Program-made: the position numbers and the translations under genes
Part shown: piece by piece, positions 14,732-25,277 of the stretch
Numbering within the stretch: position 1 is the stretch's first letter
Layout: every line of letters begins with the position of its first letter
Assembly (NCBI RefSeq): GCF_036324505.1
Contig: NC_086357.1
Coordinates: forward strand, 22,900,793 to 22,964,792
Reading direction: 5' to 3'
Length of the DNA stretch: 64,000 bases
Source of the DNA: Eleginops maclovinus
Taxonomy: Eukaryota; Chordata; Actinopteri; Perciformes; Eleginopidae
Notes under the pieces: generated by a model
Told to the model about the DNA's origin: nothing
Database searches by the model: none
The model's input: the letters and a program-made list of their open reading frames with translations, nothing else

Positions 14732-14925
14732 TTCTGCTGAAGCGTGCATTAACACAAACACATGACCACAGATAGAAACACACAGAGCCTGAATGAGAAA
14801 CGTCCCCTGGGTGGAGGAAGAATGCAGCAGCCAGCAGGGCGGAGTCAGAGGATCGATACATGCAGCTGAGGAGGGAAGTTGCATCCGTCAGTCGCTCCGC
14901 CTGCAGGCCTCCTGGGAGCTGCCTG

Positions 14926-16429
14926 TCAATCACACTCCTCAGAGTCATACTTAAAGTCCTGCAGGATCTCACTCAGAGCCTCTTTGTTCTTGATGATCCT
15001 GGAAAATAAGTATTTGTGTTAGAGTCATTTGCGTTTGTTTTACAACCACACAGTAGGTCTCATTTACGCTGGGAACATGCTCACACCACATTTTGAAATG
15101 GTCGATTATGTCCCTACCACGTTTTAATTTGTGAAAAATGTTGTAAAGCATTCGGAAAGAAACGTGATGAATAGAAACACATTGAGAAAGGGATTATTTG
15201 CACAAGAGAACAATTTTGAGAACAGTTTGTCTGTTTCAACATTGTGGGTGTAACTCTGGGGACCCGAGTGGTGCAATTTAGACGTGACACATTTAATCTT
15301 AGTAATCTTGGAGTAGAAAATAGAAGAGCAAACATTGCTCTTGCTTTGCAGCAGTGAGGCACAAGAACTGCACCAGTCTTAATCAGCTTAATCATTCTCA
15401 AATTGCCCTGAAAATGTGCATGTGCTGATAAAAAATTTAGAAAGGGGGCCCAGTTCGGCTCATTATCAGTTTCATATTTGTATTTTGTTCCTCTACCGTG
15501 ACTTGTCTCCAGGCTTTAATGTTCAAAAAGCTCTTTATTTTTCTGCTACTGCCTGTGCTGCTGCACCTCTTTTCACCCTCTGTCTGAAACCAGAGCCCAG
15601 TCTGCTCTGATTGGTTAGCTGTCGGGCTTGGTTGTGATTGGTCAACAGCTTAGAAATGTTCCGCCCCTTAGCCTATTACGTACAATGTTTTGGAGCGCTA
15701 GCTAATAGAAGTGCAATTGTTGCATAGTGATGTCAATATGTTACAGAAGTAAACAAAGCAGTCCAATGGACAGGGGGAGTGTGTGGGACCAAAGCTAACT
15801 CTAAATATAACAAATACTGTAAGTGTTAAATTCTCTCACTGTGAACATTACAAACGGCTTCTGAATTGGGTTTGCGACATTGAAGAGCAATGTGTATTGT
15901 GTGCATTATTTTTTAATCTGAAAAAGAATTGTGACAGCCATGTTTACAACCAAAGGCTTGTCTGATAAATCAGGAGGAAGCTGTGCAGCCGACCGGAGGT
16001 TGATCGTGAGCGAGAGGCTGGCTCAGCAGAGACTGTCGCAGTAAACGGAGGGCGGTAATGGCTGCTCTTACTCGTGCTTGATCTCCTGAATCTGTTCTTG
16101 ACAGTCCTCGTCCTCGGGGTGATCCTGGGCCCGCTGCCTGGCCAGCTGCAGCTTGGCTGTCTGTAGAGAAGGCACATCAGATAAGATCTATGCAAACCAT
16201 TCATCAGCGGAGGACGGAGGGGAGGCAGGGGAGGAACTGTGGGATAATAGGAGCTTTATGACATTACTGGCAGAAAGGAAGTTGAGTTAATATTATAGAA
16301 GGAGTGTAAAACTTCTTACAAAAGTGCTACACATCACCTCTGAACTACCAGATGTGAACTGCTCAACAATGTAGGATGCATCGGGGCGTAACATTTTAAC
16401 ACCTCTCTGTATGGTCATGAAGAGACAGA

Positions 16430-16512
<83 letters not shown>

Positions 16513-18136
16513 ACTTGAAAGGGAACCCAGATACCCAAACCTATTCAGAAGTTAATTTAGTTTCCTTTGTAAGTGCTTTATAATTTAAACATAAACAGCT
16601 AAATCCCAAACACAACATGATTTAAGAAAGGGAAAAAAGATTATGAAATGTCTTCTATAAGAACTCTGCCTCCCTGTGGTGAGGCAGTTTCATTACACAA
16701 AAGTAAGGGCTTATAATAAAAGGCCCCGGAATTTCATGATAGCTATCTTTTGAAGTTTGAAATCCCTTAAGTTGGCGCAGGTTAAGTGTAGTTTTAAAAC
16801 AGGGAATTTTGAAAGAGAGGGTTTTAAATGTAAAGTTATACAGCAATACTTGTATTTAATAAAAACAATTAAAAATGAATAAATGAATCCTGTTATCCAA
16901 ATAAATTGAAACATAACAAATTAATTAAATTGCAAACTGATTATTATTTGTGCAATTATCATTTTATTTTTTAAAGTTATTTTTGGAGTCTTTTTGCCTT
17001 TAATCGGATAGGAGAGTGACAGGAAAGTGGGAGAGAGAGTCGGGGTGGGATCCGGAAAGGACATGGGGTCGGGAATCGAACCCGGGTCGCCGGCGTACAG
17101 TGCACGGTGCAGGTGCCCCAGCCAGTTACGCCACGGCCGGGGCCATTTGTGCAATTATTATTACAGTCCTGTTCATTTATTTTAATCTTGACTATTTCAC
17201 TTTTCTTGTTACAGATACTTTTTTAAAATGATTTTCTTTTTCTTTTCATTTTCATTACATTATTATTGCATTTTCTTTGACTACAATGCTGTTCTCTGAA
17301 CTCAATTTAAAACAGAAATTCACTTGGAATGCACCAACCTGTGCCATCGTCATTTCTATAATGTACAAAATATAATTATAATAATAAAGAGGTAGATATT
17401 GAGTTCACATACCAGTTCAAGTTTCTGCTTCTCTTTGCACTGCAGCTTCTCCATGTGCTCAGAGAGGGCAGGTCGGTCGAATTCGTGATGCAGCTTCTCC
17501 TTAATCTCCAGGACTTCTTTGGAGATGCCATTAAAGGCCAGAGTGATCTCATGCACCAGCTGCTTGTAGTGGTCGAAGTCATAATGGGGCCCCGTCCTCA
17601 AGTAGGCCTCGTGTCCTCTGGAAAGCAGGAAATAAAAAACCACAAATGAATAAAAACGCACGCAAAGATGGAGGAAGCTTACAATTTAGATAATAATTGT
17701 GGGTCAGATTCGAACTTACTCTTCAAAGAGCTGATACGTCTCCACCCGCTCCGACTGAAGCTGGTAAAACCTCTGGATCAGGGCTTTAAAGTCTGTAGGG
17801 ACCTACAGGGAGGAAATCATAATTAAGAGAGTTCAAATAGAACATAAAGACAGAATACCCAGAATATGAATACATTAAAGCCAAATAACTGTTATCATTA
17901 TGGAGTCATTACTTAAATCAATTTGAAGTTATACAAGATAATTAAGCTATTAAGTTTTGCAACTATTTGAATCAATATTATTGTGCAATTTAGTTTTATT
18001 AAAAAGTAGTTTTTTTATTGCAAGAAAAAAGACAATCATTAGCAGAAAAAGAAAGATGCCAAAGACTGTGAAATGTGTTAGGGAACAATTCATCAATGAG
18101 ACTTAAAGGGTGGGCGAGTGAGAACTTAATGAGAGC

Positions 18137-18180
<44 letters not shown>

Positions 18181-18848
18181 CTTCATTTGTACAGCTTATT
18201 TCAAAACACTGTTTTGTAATAAAACACTACTGAAGTTAAAAAATGCACAAGTTGTAAAAACAAATAAGATGTTACAATAAATCCTACTATCTAAGAAAAC
18301 AATCAGAGATAACAGTGGGGTTTAAAAAGACATTAATAGAAGCCACTGGTTTTCAGGTAAGGCCATGAAAAAACTAAATAATAGTATGAACATTCAAGCA
18401 ATACTAATACTGTACTTCCTATATGCTACTTTTCACCATAGACCCTCCTAATACTATTAACTATAATTGATACAAATAATAATAATTTAACAGTAAATGA
18501 TTTAAGTATAATGATAAGGACAGGGGGAATAATAATAAACTTAACTACGAGTCGTCCTTTAAACAGTCAAAGCTCTCAAGAGATGTGATTTCTTTCCTAC
18601 ATATTGACTTAAATCGTAGATCTTACGTTACATTTGGGATATTATTTGGAACAACAGTCCAATGTTCTATACGGGGGGGTTGTCATTAATGTGTTTTAAA
18701 AGGAAATTCAGTTTTTGTTAAATGATGTCTCATCTGCTTCAGCTACACTGGCCAAGTTACCATTAGCGTTGGTTAGCTTAGCACATGTGTGTTACTTTTG
18801 AGGCCCTCAAACAATTATCTGTTGAATAAAATATTAAATACTGACCAT
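14926..18848 (-). CDS. rex1bd: REX1-B domain-containing protein (complete, 5 exons, 150 aa)
   Basis: Coding segments on the minus strand are 18848-18846 (the ATG only), 17802-17720, 17617-17413, 16160-16072 and 14998-14926. They total 453 nt with consistent phases. The product starts MVPTDFKALIQRFYQLQSER and runs through GHEAYLRTGPHYDFDHYKQL, EITLAFNGISKEVLEI, LQLARQRAQDHPEDEDC and KEALSEILQDFKYDSEECD. This matches the REX1-B domain of human C19orf60/REX1BD, whose name comes from an algal DNA-repair gene; the fish function is unproven. The protein is largely helical and charged with no signal peptide, so probably soluble. The start is the first in-frame ATG after an upstream TAA, has a good context (ACCATGG) and sits exactly at the exon 1 donor. 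The human protein has a longer N-terminus, so a missed upstream exon remains possible. Confidence 0.85.
15468..15764. repeat. Dispersed teleost repeat, copy 1 (rex1bd intron 4)
   Basis: About 290 bp recur with roughly 85-90% identity (by eye) at 54924-55219 in a notch3 intron. Both copies contain TTTAATGTTCAAAAAGCTCT, CTGCTCTGATT, GATTGGTCAAC and GTTACAGAAGTAAACAAAG-like segments in the same order and orientation. No coding potential is visible; it behaves like a non-autonomous element. Confidence 0.8.
16430..16511. repeat. (CA)n microsatellite in rex1bd intron 3
   Basis: About 40 CA units, about 150 bp before the left border of the tandem duplication. Confidence 0.96.
16960..17144 (-). mobile_element. 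tRNA-derived SINE with 14-bp target-site duplications (unit 1 copy)
   Basis: Read on the minus strand it opens GGCCCCGGCCGTGGCGTAAC and carries an A-box-like TGGCGTAACTGG and a perfect B box GGTTCGATTCC, then a tRNA-unrelated body and a T/A-rich tail. The direct repeat ATTTGTGCAATTAT flanks it at 16946-16959 and 17145-17158, which marks a retroposition insertion. It is not a tRNA gene: no cloverleaf or acceptor stem closes around the boxes. Confidence 0.88.
18138..18179. repeat. (TAA)n microsatellite, unit 1
   Basis: About 14 TAA units. The matching run in unit 2 (22578-22625) is two units longer, one of the few differences between the duplicates. Confidence 0.95.
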
Positions 18849-20831
18849 GGTAAGCTGTCGGAAAGTATTATCGCTGAGTTTCCACAGTTTATTATACTGA
18901 CATGTTTATATTTCATAAAAACAGGACGATGTTTATTTCTGAAGTGAATCAGCAGCCAGTATGTACTGCCTCCCGGATATGACGACACTGCGCGGTCTGT
19001 TTTCAAAATAAAAGTTCTCGTACGACAATGGATTTGAAGCCACTTATGTAGACTTGGTTGACAAGAGAAAGTCTGATTCATTTACCTTGTCACTTGATAT
19101 TTCAGCTTTAATTTGATATGATGTTGAACCTTTTGCTGTTCCTGTAGCTGTGACAGTTTCCCCTTAATTAACCTAGTCACAAAAAGAACAGTAGCCTATT
19201 CATCATGCATAAATACTTCAGGGTATTTTAGAAAACGTTTGAACAAGACTTCTTTATAAATAGATTTAAAGATCATTTTTAATTGTCTTTTTTCCCCAAA
19301 ATGCATTAGGTTGCTCTTTCAAATGATAAGTGTGCATCTCGTTAAACATATTTTGTTGCAGCAACTCATGCATAACAAATGACTGGTGTATGGGTCTAAG
19401 CTAGATGTTTTGAGGGTTTAATTTTATTGTGTTTTCCTCACTCACTCTCTCCCTTATGACAGAAAGAACTATTAGTCCTCTGTAAGTGTACTTTTTGGCC
19501 AGAGTGACGGTTTTATTTTGAAAGGGGTCAAAAAGCCTCTTGCAGCTGACTGCCATTAACCAATCAAATGTTTCTCCACACAATCAGAAACCCAATCTCT
19601 TTCTAGGGTTTATCATCAAAATGCATGAACAATAAGAGATGTTTTTACAACAATACGTTTATAAGCACACCAAAAGGTCTAAAGATAACAACAATCATGT
19701 ATTTAATGAACTAAACATTACCTGTTGCTCCTTACCCTGCATCCCCATTAAACAGAATCACAGCCCATCCATTGTAAGCTTATCCGGGCTTTGTCTACTG
19801 TGTGTTTATGCGATTAGAAAGCATTATTAGTGTGGAGGAAAGGGGTCGGAGAGCTACTACTGTGCAGACACTCCTACGCCTTCAGTTTCCCTCTGCGCTG
19901 ATTGGTCTATTCAGCATCTTCAGCACCACGCAGGCTGGACAGCGAGACATAGCCATGCAGCTTCCACCGAACAAGGATGCCGAAAGAGAGGCATATACGG
20001 TTACTATGACACTGTTTATCGGATATATAGTTTAGGCATAATGTCATTGTTTCATCCATCTGTAACAATGTTTTGACAACCGGTTAATTTGCACCTCATT
20101 GTCCCTCCCGTTTTGCTCGGGAACGACCCGCCTGTGTCGTCTAACTCTGCAAGAGGAAGCTGTTTTTCCACCTCACAGATGCTCGGAGTCGTAGATCTTG
20201 TTTGTTTCACCGGGTTTTCCTCCCGTCGAGTGTACAGGCATGACGGACAGTAACGCCGCTGCTCATGTTATAGGCAGCAGCAGCAGCATCTCATGCACAG
20301 TGCCGCATCAACAACCCCACCACCGGGTCCCCCTGCCGGCGCCCCGGTGTCCGCCGGTCCCCCGACGCCTGTTGTGACATGACAGCTCGGGGCAGAAAGA
20401 AGAGGATCAAAGGTTATTGGCAGGGGTTCAAGCAGGAGCGAAGACGGGTTAGATCCTTGAGGAGAGCAGAAGCAGACAGTTTAAAAGGAGGAGATACAAT
20501 CATACATGTGTCAAAATCTACTCCATTACGGTGTTTCTCTTGCGGCTCCAGAGGGGTCAGAAGACGGGGTTTAGACACGGAGCAGCGCCCCTGGAGCCCG
20601 TTGATGTGCCCATACATCAGCAAGGCACAGGGGCAGTGAACCCATCTCCCTGAAACCTTTCTGATTCGGGCCTACAGTGTGGTAGTAGCACCCACCTTTG
20701 CCTTACAGTTTCATCTGATGCACGGCCTCATAGTGTTGATACTGGTCGATTCCCAGTCTGCAGCGCGGTTCCCCATCAGGCCCGGCCGGCTCACCTGGCT
20801 GCTCCTGACCCTCACCTTCACCTGCACCGCC
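18849..20831. promoter_or_regulatory. Divergent spacer rex1bd / FAM78 (unit 1 copy)
   Basis: rex1bd reads left from 18848 and the FAM78 coding exon reads right from 20832. Inverted CCAAT boxes (ATTGG at 19901-19905, CCAAT at 19560-19564) and a GC-rich block at about 20100-20400 suggest the FAM78 promoter and 5' UTR. A clean acceptor (TTTGCCTTACAG ending 20708) precedes the FAM78 coding exon, implying a noncoding upstream exon. The open frame at 20379-20639 resembles no known protein and is probably 5' UTR. Confidence 0.5.
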
Positions 20832-21122
20832 ATGGGCTGCATCCAGAGCATCGCCTGTAACAAGTCTCGCATCAAACGGGAGAACATCGTGGTGTACGAT
20901 CTGTCCGCCACCATAGACCACTGCCCGACTGTCATCGAGGAGAACTCGCCTATAGTGCTCCGGTACAAGACGCCCTATTTCAAAGCCTCGGCAAGAATAG
21001 TGATGCCCCCCATTCCGCGAAATGAGACATGGGTGGTGGGCTGGATCCAGGCGTGCACACAGATGGAGTTTTACAACACCTATGGAGACGTGGGCGTGGG
21101 CAACTCTGCCTCCCTGTGGTGA
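20832..21122 (+). pseudogene. Truncated FAM78 first coding exon (unit 1 of the duplication)
   Basis: This copy encodes the same 88-residue start as the intact gene (MGCIQSIACNKSRI onward). The duplication junction falls at 21095, removing the splice donor found at 25544. The frame runs on through seven unrelated residues (GNSASLW after GDVGV) to a TGA at 21120-21122. Without the donor it cannot splice to exon 2 at 27632. The complete upstream promoter region is retained, so a truncated transcript of about 96 codons is possible. Confidence 0.85.
21096..21101. other. Tandem-duplication junction (GTGGGC filler)
   Basis: Unit 1 ends ...GACGTGGGC and unit 2 begins AACTCTGCC. Between them lie six bases, GTGGGC, which repeat the last six bases of unit 1. 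Confidence 0.9.
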
Positions 21123-21398
21123 GGCAGTTTCATTACACAAAAGTAAGGGCTTATAATAAAAGGCCCCGGAATTTCATGATAGCTATCTTTTGAAGTTTGA
21201 AATCCCTTAAGTTGGCGCAGGTTAAGTGTAGTTTTAAAACAGGGAATTTTGAAAGAGAGGGTTTTAAATGTAAAGTTATACAGCAATACTTGTATTTAAT
21301 AAAAACAATTAAAAATGAATAAATGAATCCTCTGTTATCCAAATAAATTGAAACAACATTTAATTAAATCGCAAACTGATTATTATTTGTGCAATTAT

Positions 21399-21583
21399 TA
21401 TTTTATTTTTTAAAGTTATTTTTGGAGTCTTTTTGCCTTTAATCGGATAGGAGAGTGACAGGAAAGTGGGAGAGAGAGTCGGGGTGGGATCCGGAAAGGA
21501 CCAGGGGTCGGGAATCGAACCCGGGCCGCCGGCGTACAGTGCACGGTGCAGGTGCCCCAGCCAGTTACGCCACGGCCGGGGCC
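21399..21583 (-). mobile_element. tRNA-derived SINE (unit 2 copy)
   Basis: Same insertion as at 16960-17144, carried along by the duplication: the flanking ATTTGTGCAATTAT repeats (21385-21398 and 21584-21597) are both present. It differs at a few bases, for example CCAGGGGTCGG against CATGGGGTCGG. Confidence 0.88.
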
Positions 21584-22576
21584 ATTTGTGCAATTATTAT
21601 TACAGTCCTGTTCATTTATTTTAATCTTGACTATTTCACTTTTCTTGTTACAGATACTTTTTTTAAAATGATTTTCTTTTTCTTTTCATTTTCATTACAT
21701 TATTATTTGCATTTTCTTTGACTACAATGCTGTTCTCTGAACTCAATTTAAAACAGAAATTCACTTGGAATGCACCAACCTGTGCCATCGTCATTTCTAT
21801 AATGTACAAAATATAATTATAATAATAAAGAGGTAGATATTGAGTTCACATACCAGTTCAAGTTTCTGCTTCTCTTTGCACTGCAGCTTCTCCATGTGCT
21901 CAGAGAGGGCAGGTCGGTCGAATTCGTGATGCAGCTTCTCCTTAATCTCCAGGACTTCTTTGGAGATGCCATTAAAGGCCAGAGTGATCTCATGCACCAG
22001 CTGCTTGTAGTGGTCGAAGTCATAATGGGGCCCCGTCCTCAAGTAGGCCTCGTGTCCTCTGGAAAGCAGGAAATAAAAAACACAAATGAATAAAAACGCA
22101 CGCAAAGATGGAGGAAGCTTACAATTTAGATAATAATTGTGGGTCAGATTCGAACTTACTCTTCAAAGAGCTGATACGTCTCCACCCGCTCCGACTGAAG
22201 CTGGTAAAACCTCTGGATCAGGGCTTTAAAGTCTGTAGGGACCTACAGGGAGGAAATCATAATTAAGAGAGTTCAAATAGAACATAAAGACAGAATACCC
22301 AGAATATGAATACATTAAAGCCAAATAACTGTTATCATTATGGAGTCATTACTTAAATCAATTTGAAGTTATACAAGATAATTAAGCTATTAAGTTTTGC
22401 AACTATTTGAATCAATATTATTGTGCAATTTAGTTTTATTAAAAAGTAGTTTTTTTATTGCAAGAAAAAAGACAATCATTAGCAGAAAAAGAAAGATGCC
22501 AAAGACTGTGAAATGTGTTAGGGAACAATTCATCAATGAGACTTAAAGGGTGGGCGAGTGAGAACTTAATGAGAGC

Positions 22577-22577
<1 letters not shown>

Positions 22578-22625
<48 letters not shown>
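22578..22625. repeat. (TAA)n microsatellite, unit 2
   Basis: About 16 TAA units, two more than in unit 1. Confidence 0.95.
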
Positions 22626-22626
<1 letters not shown>

Positions 22627-25277
22627 CTTCATTTGTACAGCTTATTTCAAAACACTGTTTTGTAATAAAACACTACTGAAGTTAAAAAATGCACAAGTTG
22701 TAAAAACAAATAAGATGTTACAATAAATCCTACTATCTAAGAAAACAATCAGAGATAACAGTGGGGTTTAAAAAGACATTAATAGAAGCCACTGGTTTTC
22801 AGGTAAGGCCATGAAAAAACTAAATAATAGTATGAACATTCAAGCAATACTAATACTGTACTTCCTATATGCTACTTTTCACCATAGACCCTCCTAATAC
22901 TATTAACTATAATTGATACAAATAATAATAATTTAACAGTAAATGATTTAAGTATAATGATAAGGACAGGGGGAATAATAATAAACTTAACTACGAGTCG
23001 TCCTTTAAACAGTCAAAGCTCTCAAGAGATGTGATTTCTTTCCTACATATTGACTTAAATCGTAGATCTTACGTTACATTTGGGATATTATTTGGAACAA
23101 CAGTCCAATGTTCTATACGGGGGGGTTGTCATTAATGTGTTTTAAAAGGAAATTCAGTTTTTGTTAAATGATGTCTCATCTGCTTCAGCTACACTGGCCA
23201 AGTTACCATTAGCGTTGGTTAGCTTAGCACATGTGTGTTACTTTTGAGGCCCTCAAACAATTATCTGTTGAATAAAATATTAAATACTGACCATGGTAAG
23301 CTGTCGGAAAGTATTATCGCTGAGTTTCCACAGTTTATTATACTGACATGTTTATATTTCATAAAAACAGGACGATGTTTATTTCTGAAGTGAATCAGCA
23401 GCCAGTATGTACTGCCTCCCGGATATGACGACACTGCGCGGTCTGTTTTCAAAATAAAAGTTCTCGTACGACAATGGATTTGAAGCCACTTATGTAGACT
23501 TGGTTGACAAGAGAAAGTCTGATTCATTTACCTTGTCACTTGATATTTCAGCTTTAATTTGATATGATGTTGAACCTTTTGCTGTTCCTGTAGCTGTGAC
23601 AGTTTCCCCTTAATTAACCTAGTCACAAAAAGAACAGTAGCCTATTCATCATGCATAAATACTTCAGGGTATTTTAGAAAACGTTTGAACAAGACTTCTT
23701 TATAAATAGATTTAAAGATCATTTTTAATTGTCTTTTTTCCCCAAAATGCATTAGGTTGCTCTTTCAAATGATAAGTGTGCATCTCGTTAAACATATTTT
23801 GTTGCAGCAACTCATGCATAACAAATGACTGGTGTATGGGTCTAAGCTAGATGTTTTGAGGGTTTAATTTTATTGTGTTTTCCTCACTCACTCTCTCCCT
23901 TATGACAGAAAGAACTATTAGTCCTCTGTAAGTGTACTTTTTGGCCAGAGTGACGGTTTTATTTTGAAAGGGGTCAAAAAGCCTCTTGCAGCTGACTGCC
24001 ATTAACCAATCAAATGTTTCTCCACACAATCAGAAACCCAATCTCTTTCTAGGGTTTATCATCAAAATGCATGAACAATAAGAGATGTTTTTACAACAAT
24101 ACGTTTATAAGCACACCAAAAGGTCTAAAGATAACAACAATCATGTATTTAATGAACTAAACATTACCTGTTGCTCCTTACCCTGCATCCCCATTAAACA
24201 GAATCACAGCCCATCCATTGTAAGCTTATCCGGGCTTTGTCTACTGTGTGTTTATGCGATTAGAAAGCATTATTAGTGTGGAGGAAAGGGGTCGGAGAGC
24301 TACTACTGTGCAGACACTCCTACGCCTTCAGTTTCCCTCTGCGCTGATTGGTCTATTCAGCATCTTCAGCACCACGCAGGCTGGACAGCGAGACATAGCC
24401 ATGCAGCTTCCACCGAACAAGGATGCCGAAAGAGAGGCATATACGGTTACTATGACACTGTTTATCGGATATATAGTTTAGGCATAATGTCATTGTTTCA
24501 TCCATCTGTAACAATGTTTTGACAACCGGTTAATTTGCACCTCATTGTCCCTCCCGTTTTGCTCGGGAACGACCCGCCTGTGTCGTCTAACTCTGCAAGA
24601 GGAAGCTGTTTTTCCACCTCACAGATGCTCGGAGTCGTAGATCTTGTTTGTTTCACCGGGTTTTCCTCCCGTCGAGTGTACAGGCATGACGGACAGTAAC
24701 GCCGCTGCTCATGTTATAGGCAGCAGCAGCAGCATCTCATGCACAGTGCCGCATCAACAACCCCACCACCGGGTCCCCCTGCCGGCGCCCCGGTGTCCGC
24801 CGGTCCCCCGACGCCTGTTGTGACATGACAGCTCGGGGCAGAAAGAAGAGGATCAAAGGTTATTGGCAGGGGTTCAAGCAGGAGCGAAGACGGGTTAGAT
24901 CCTTGAGGAGAGCAGAAGCAGACAGTTTAAAAGGAGGAGATACAATCATACATGTGTCAAAATCTACTCCATTACGGTGTTTCTCTTGCGGCTCCAGAGG
25001 GGTCAGAAGACGGGGTTTAGACACGGAGCAGCGCCCCTGGAGCCCGTTGATGTGCCCATACATCAGCAAGGCACAGGGGCAGTGAACCCATCTCCCTGAA
25101 ACCTTTCTGATTCGGGCCTACAGTGTGGTAGTAGCACCCACCTTTGCCTTACAGTTTCATCTGATGCACGGCCTCATAGTGTTGATACTGGTCGATTCCC
25201 AGTCTGCAGCGCGGTTCCCCATCAGGCCCGGCCGGCTCACCTGGCTGCTCCTGACCCTCACCTTCACCTGCACCGCC

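Larger units (their letters stand above)
16662..21095. repeat. Tandem segmental duplication, unit 1 (4,434 bp)
   Basis: This unit is nearly identical to 21102-25541. It starts inside rex1bd intron 3 (AACTCTGCCTCCCTGTGG) and ends inside the FAM78 first coding exon (GGAGACGTGGGC). It contains rex1bd exons 1-3, a SINE, a TAA microsatellite, the shared promoter region and a truncated FAM78 exon. The differences I found are a handful of substitutions and short indels between 16.88 and 17.65 kb, plus 6 bp in the TAA run; the remaining 3.4 kb looked identical by eye. The duplication leaves the downstream rex1bd exons attached to unit 1. Confidence 0.95.
21102..23294 (-). pseudogene. Truncated 5' copy of rex1bd (exons 1-3 only)
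   Basis: Exon 1 ATG (23294-23292), exon 2 (about 22242-22160) and exon 3 (about 22057-21854) repeat those of the intact gene with intact splice sites and reading frame. The unit ends inside intron 3, so exons 4 and 5 (LQLARQRAQ... and the C-terminus) are missing. A transcript from this promoter would run through the truncated FAM78 exon into unit 1 and might splice to the intact exons 2-5 there. Confidence 0.8.

Noticed and set aside
17060..17144. tRNA gene on the minus strand
   Set aside because: A and B boxes are present, but flanking target duplications and the unrelated body show a SINE; no cloverleaf closes.
18815..19081. 88-codon minus frame in rex1bd exon 1 region (also 23261-23527)
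   Set aside because: It is in a different frame from REX1BD and probably 5' UTR.
20379..20639. 86-codon basic, Cys-containing frame (also at 24825-25085)
   Set aside because: Present in both duplicate units but in the presumed FAM78 5' UTR and like no known protein; identity of the copies reflects the duplication, not selection.
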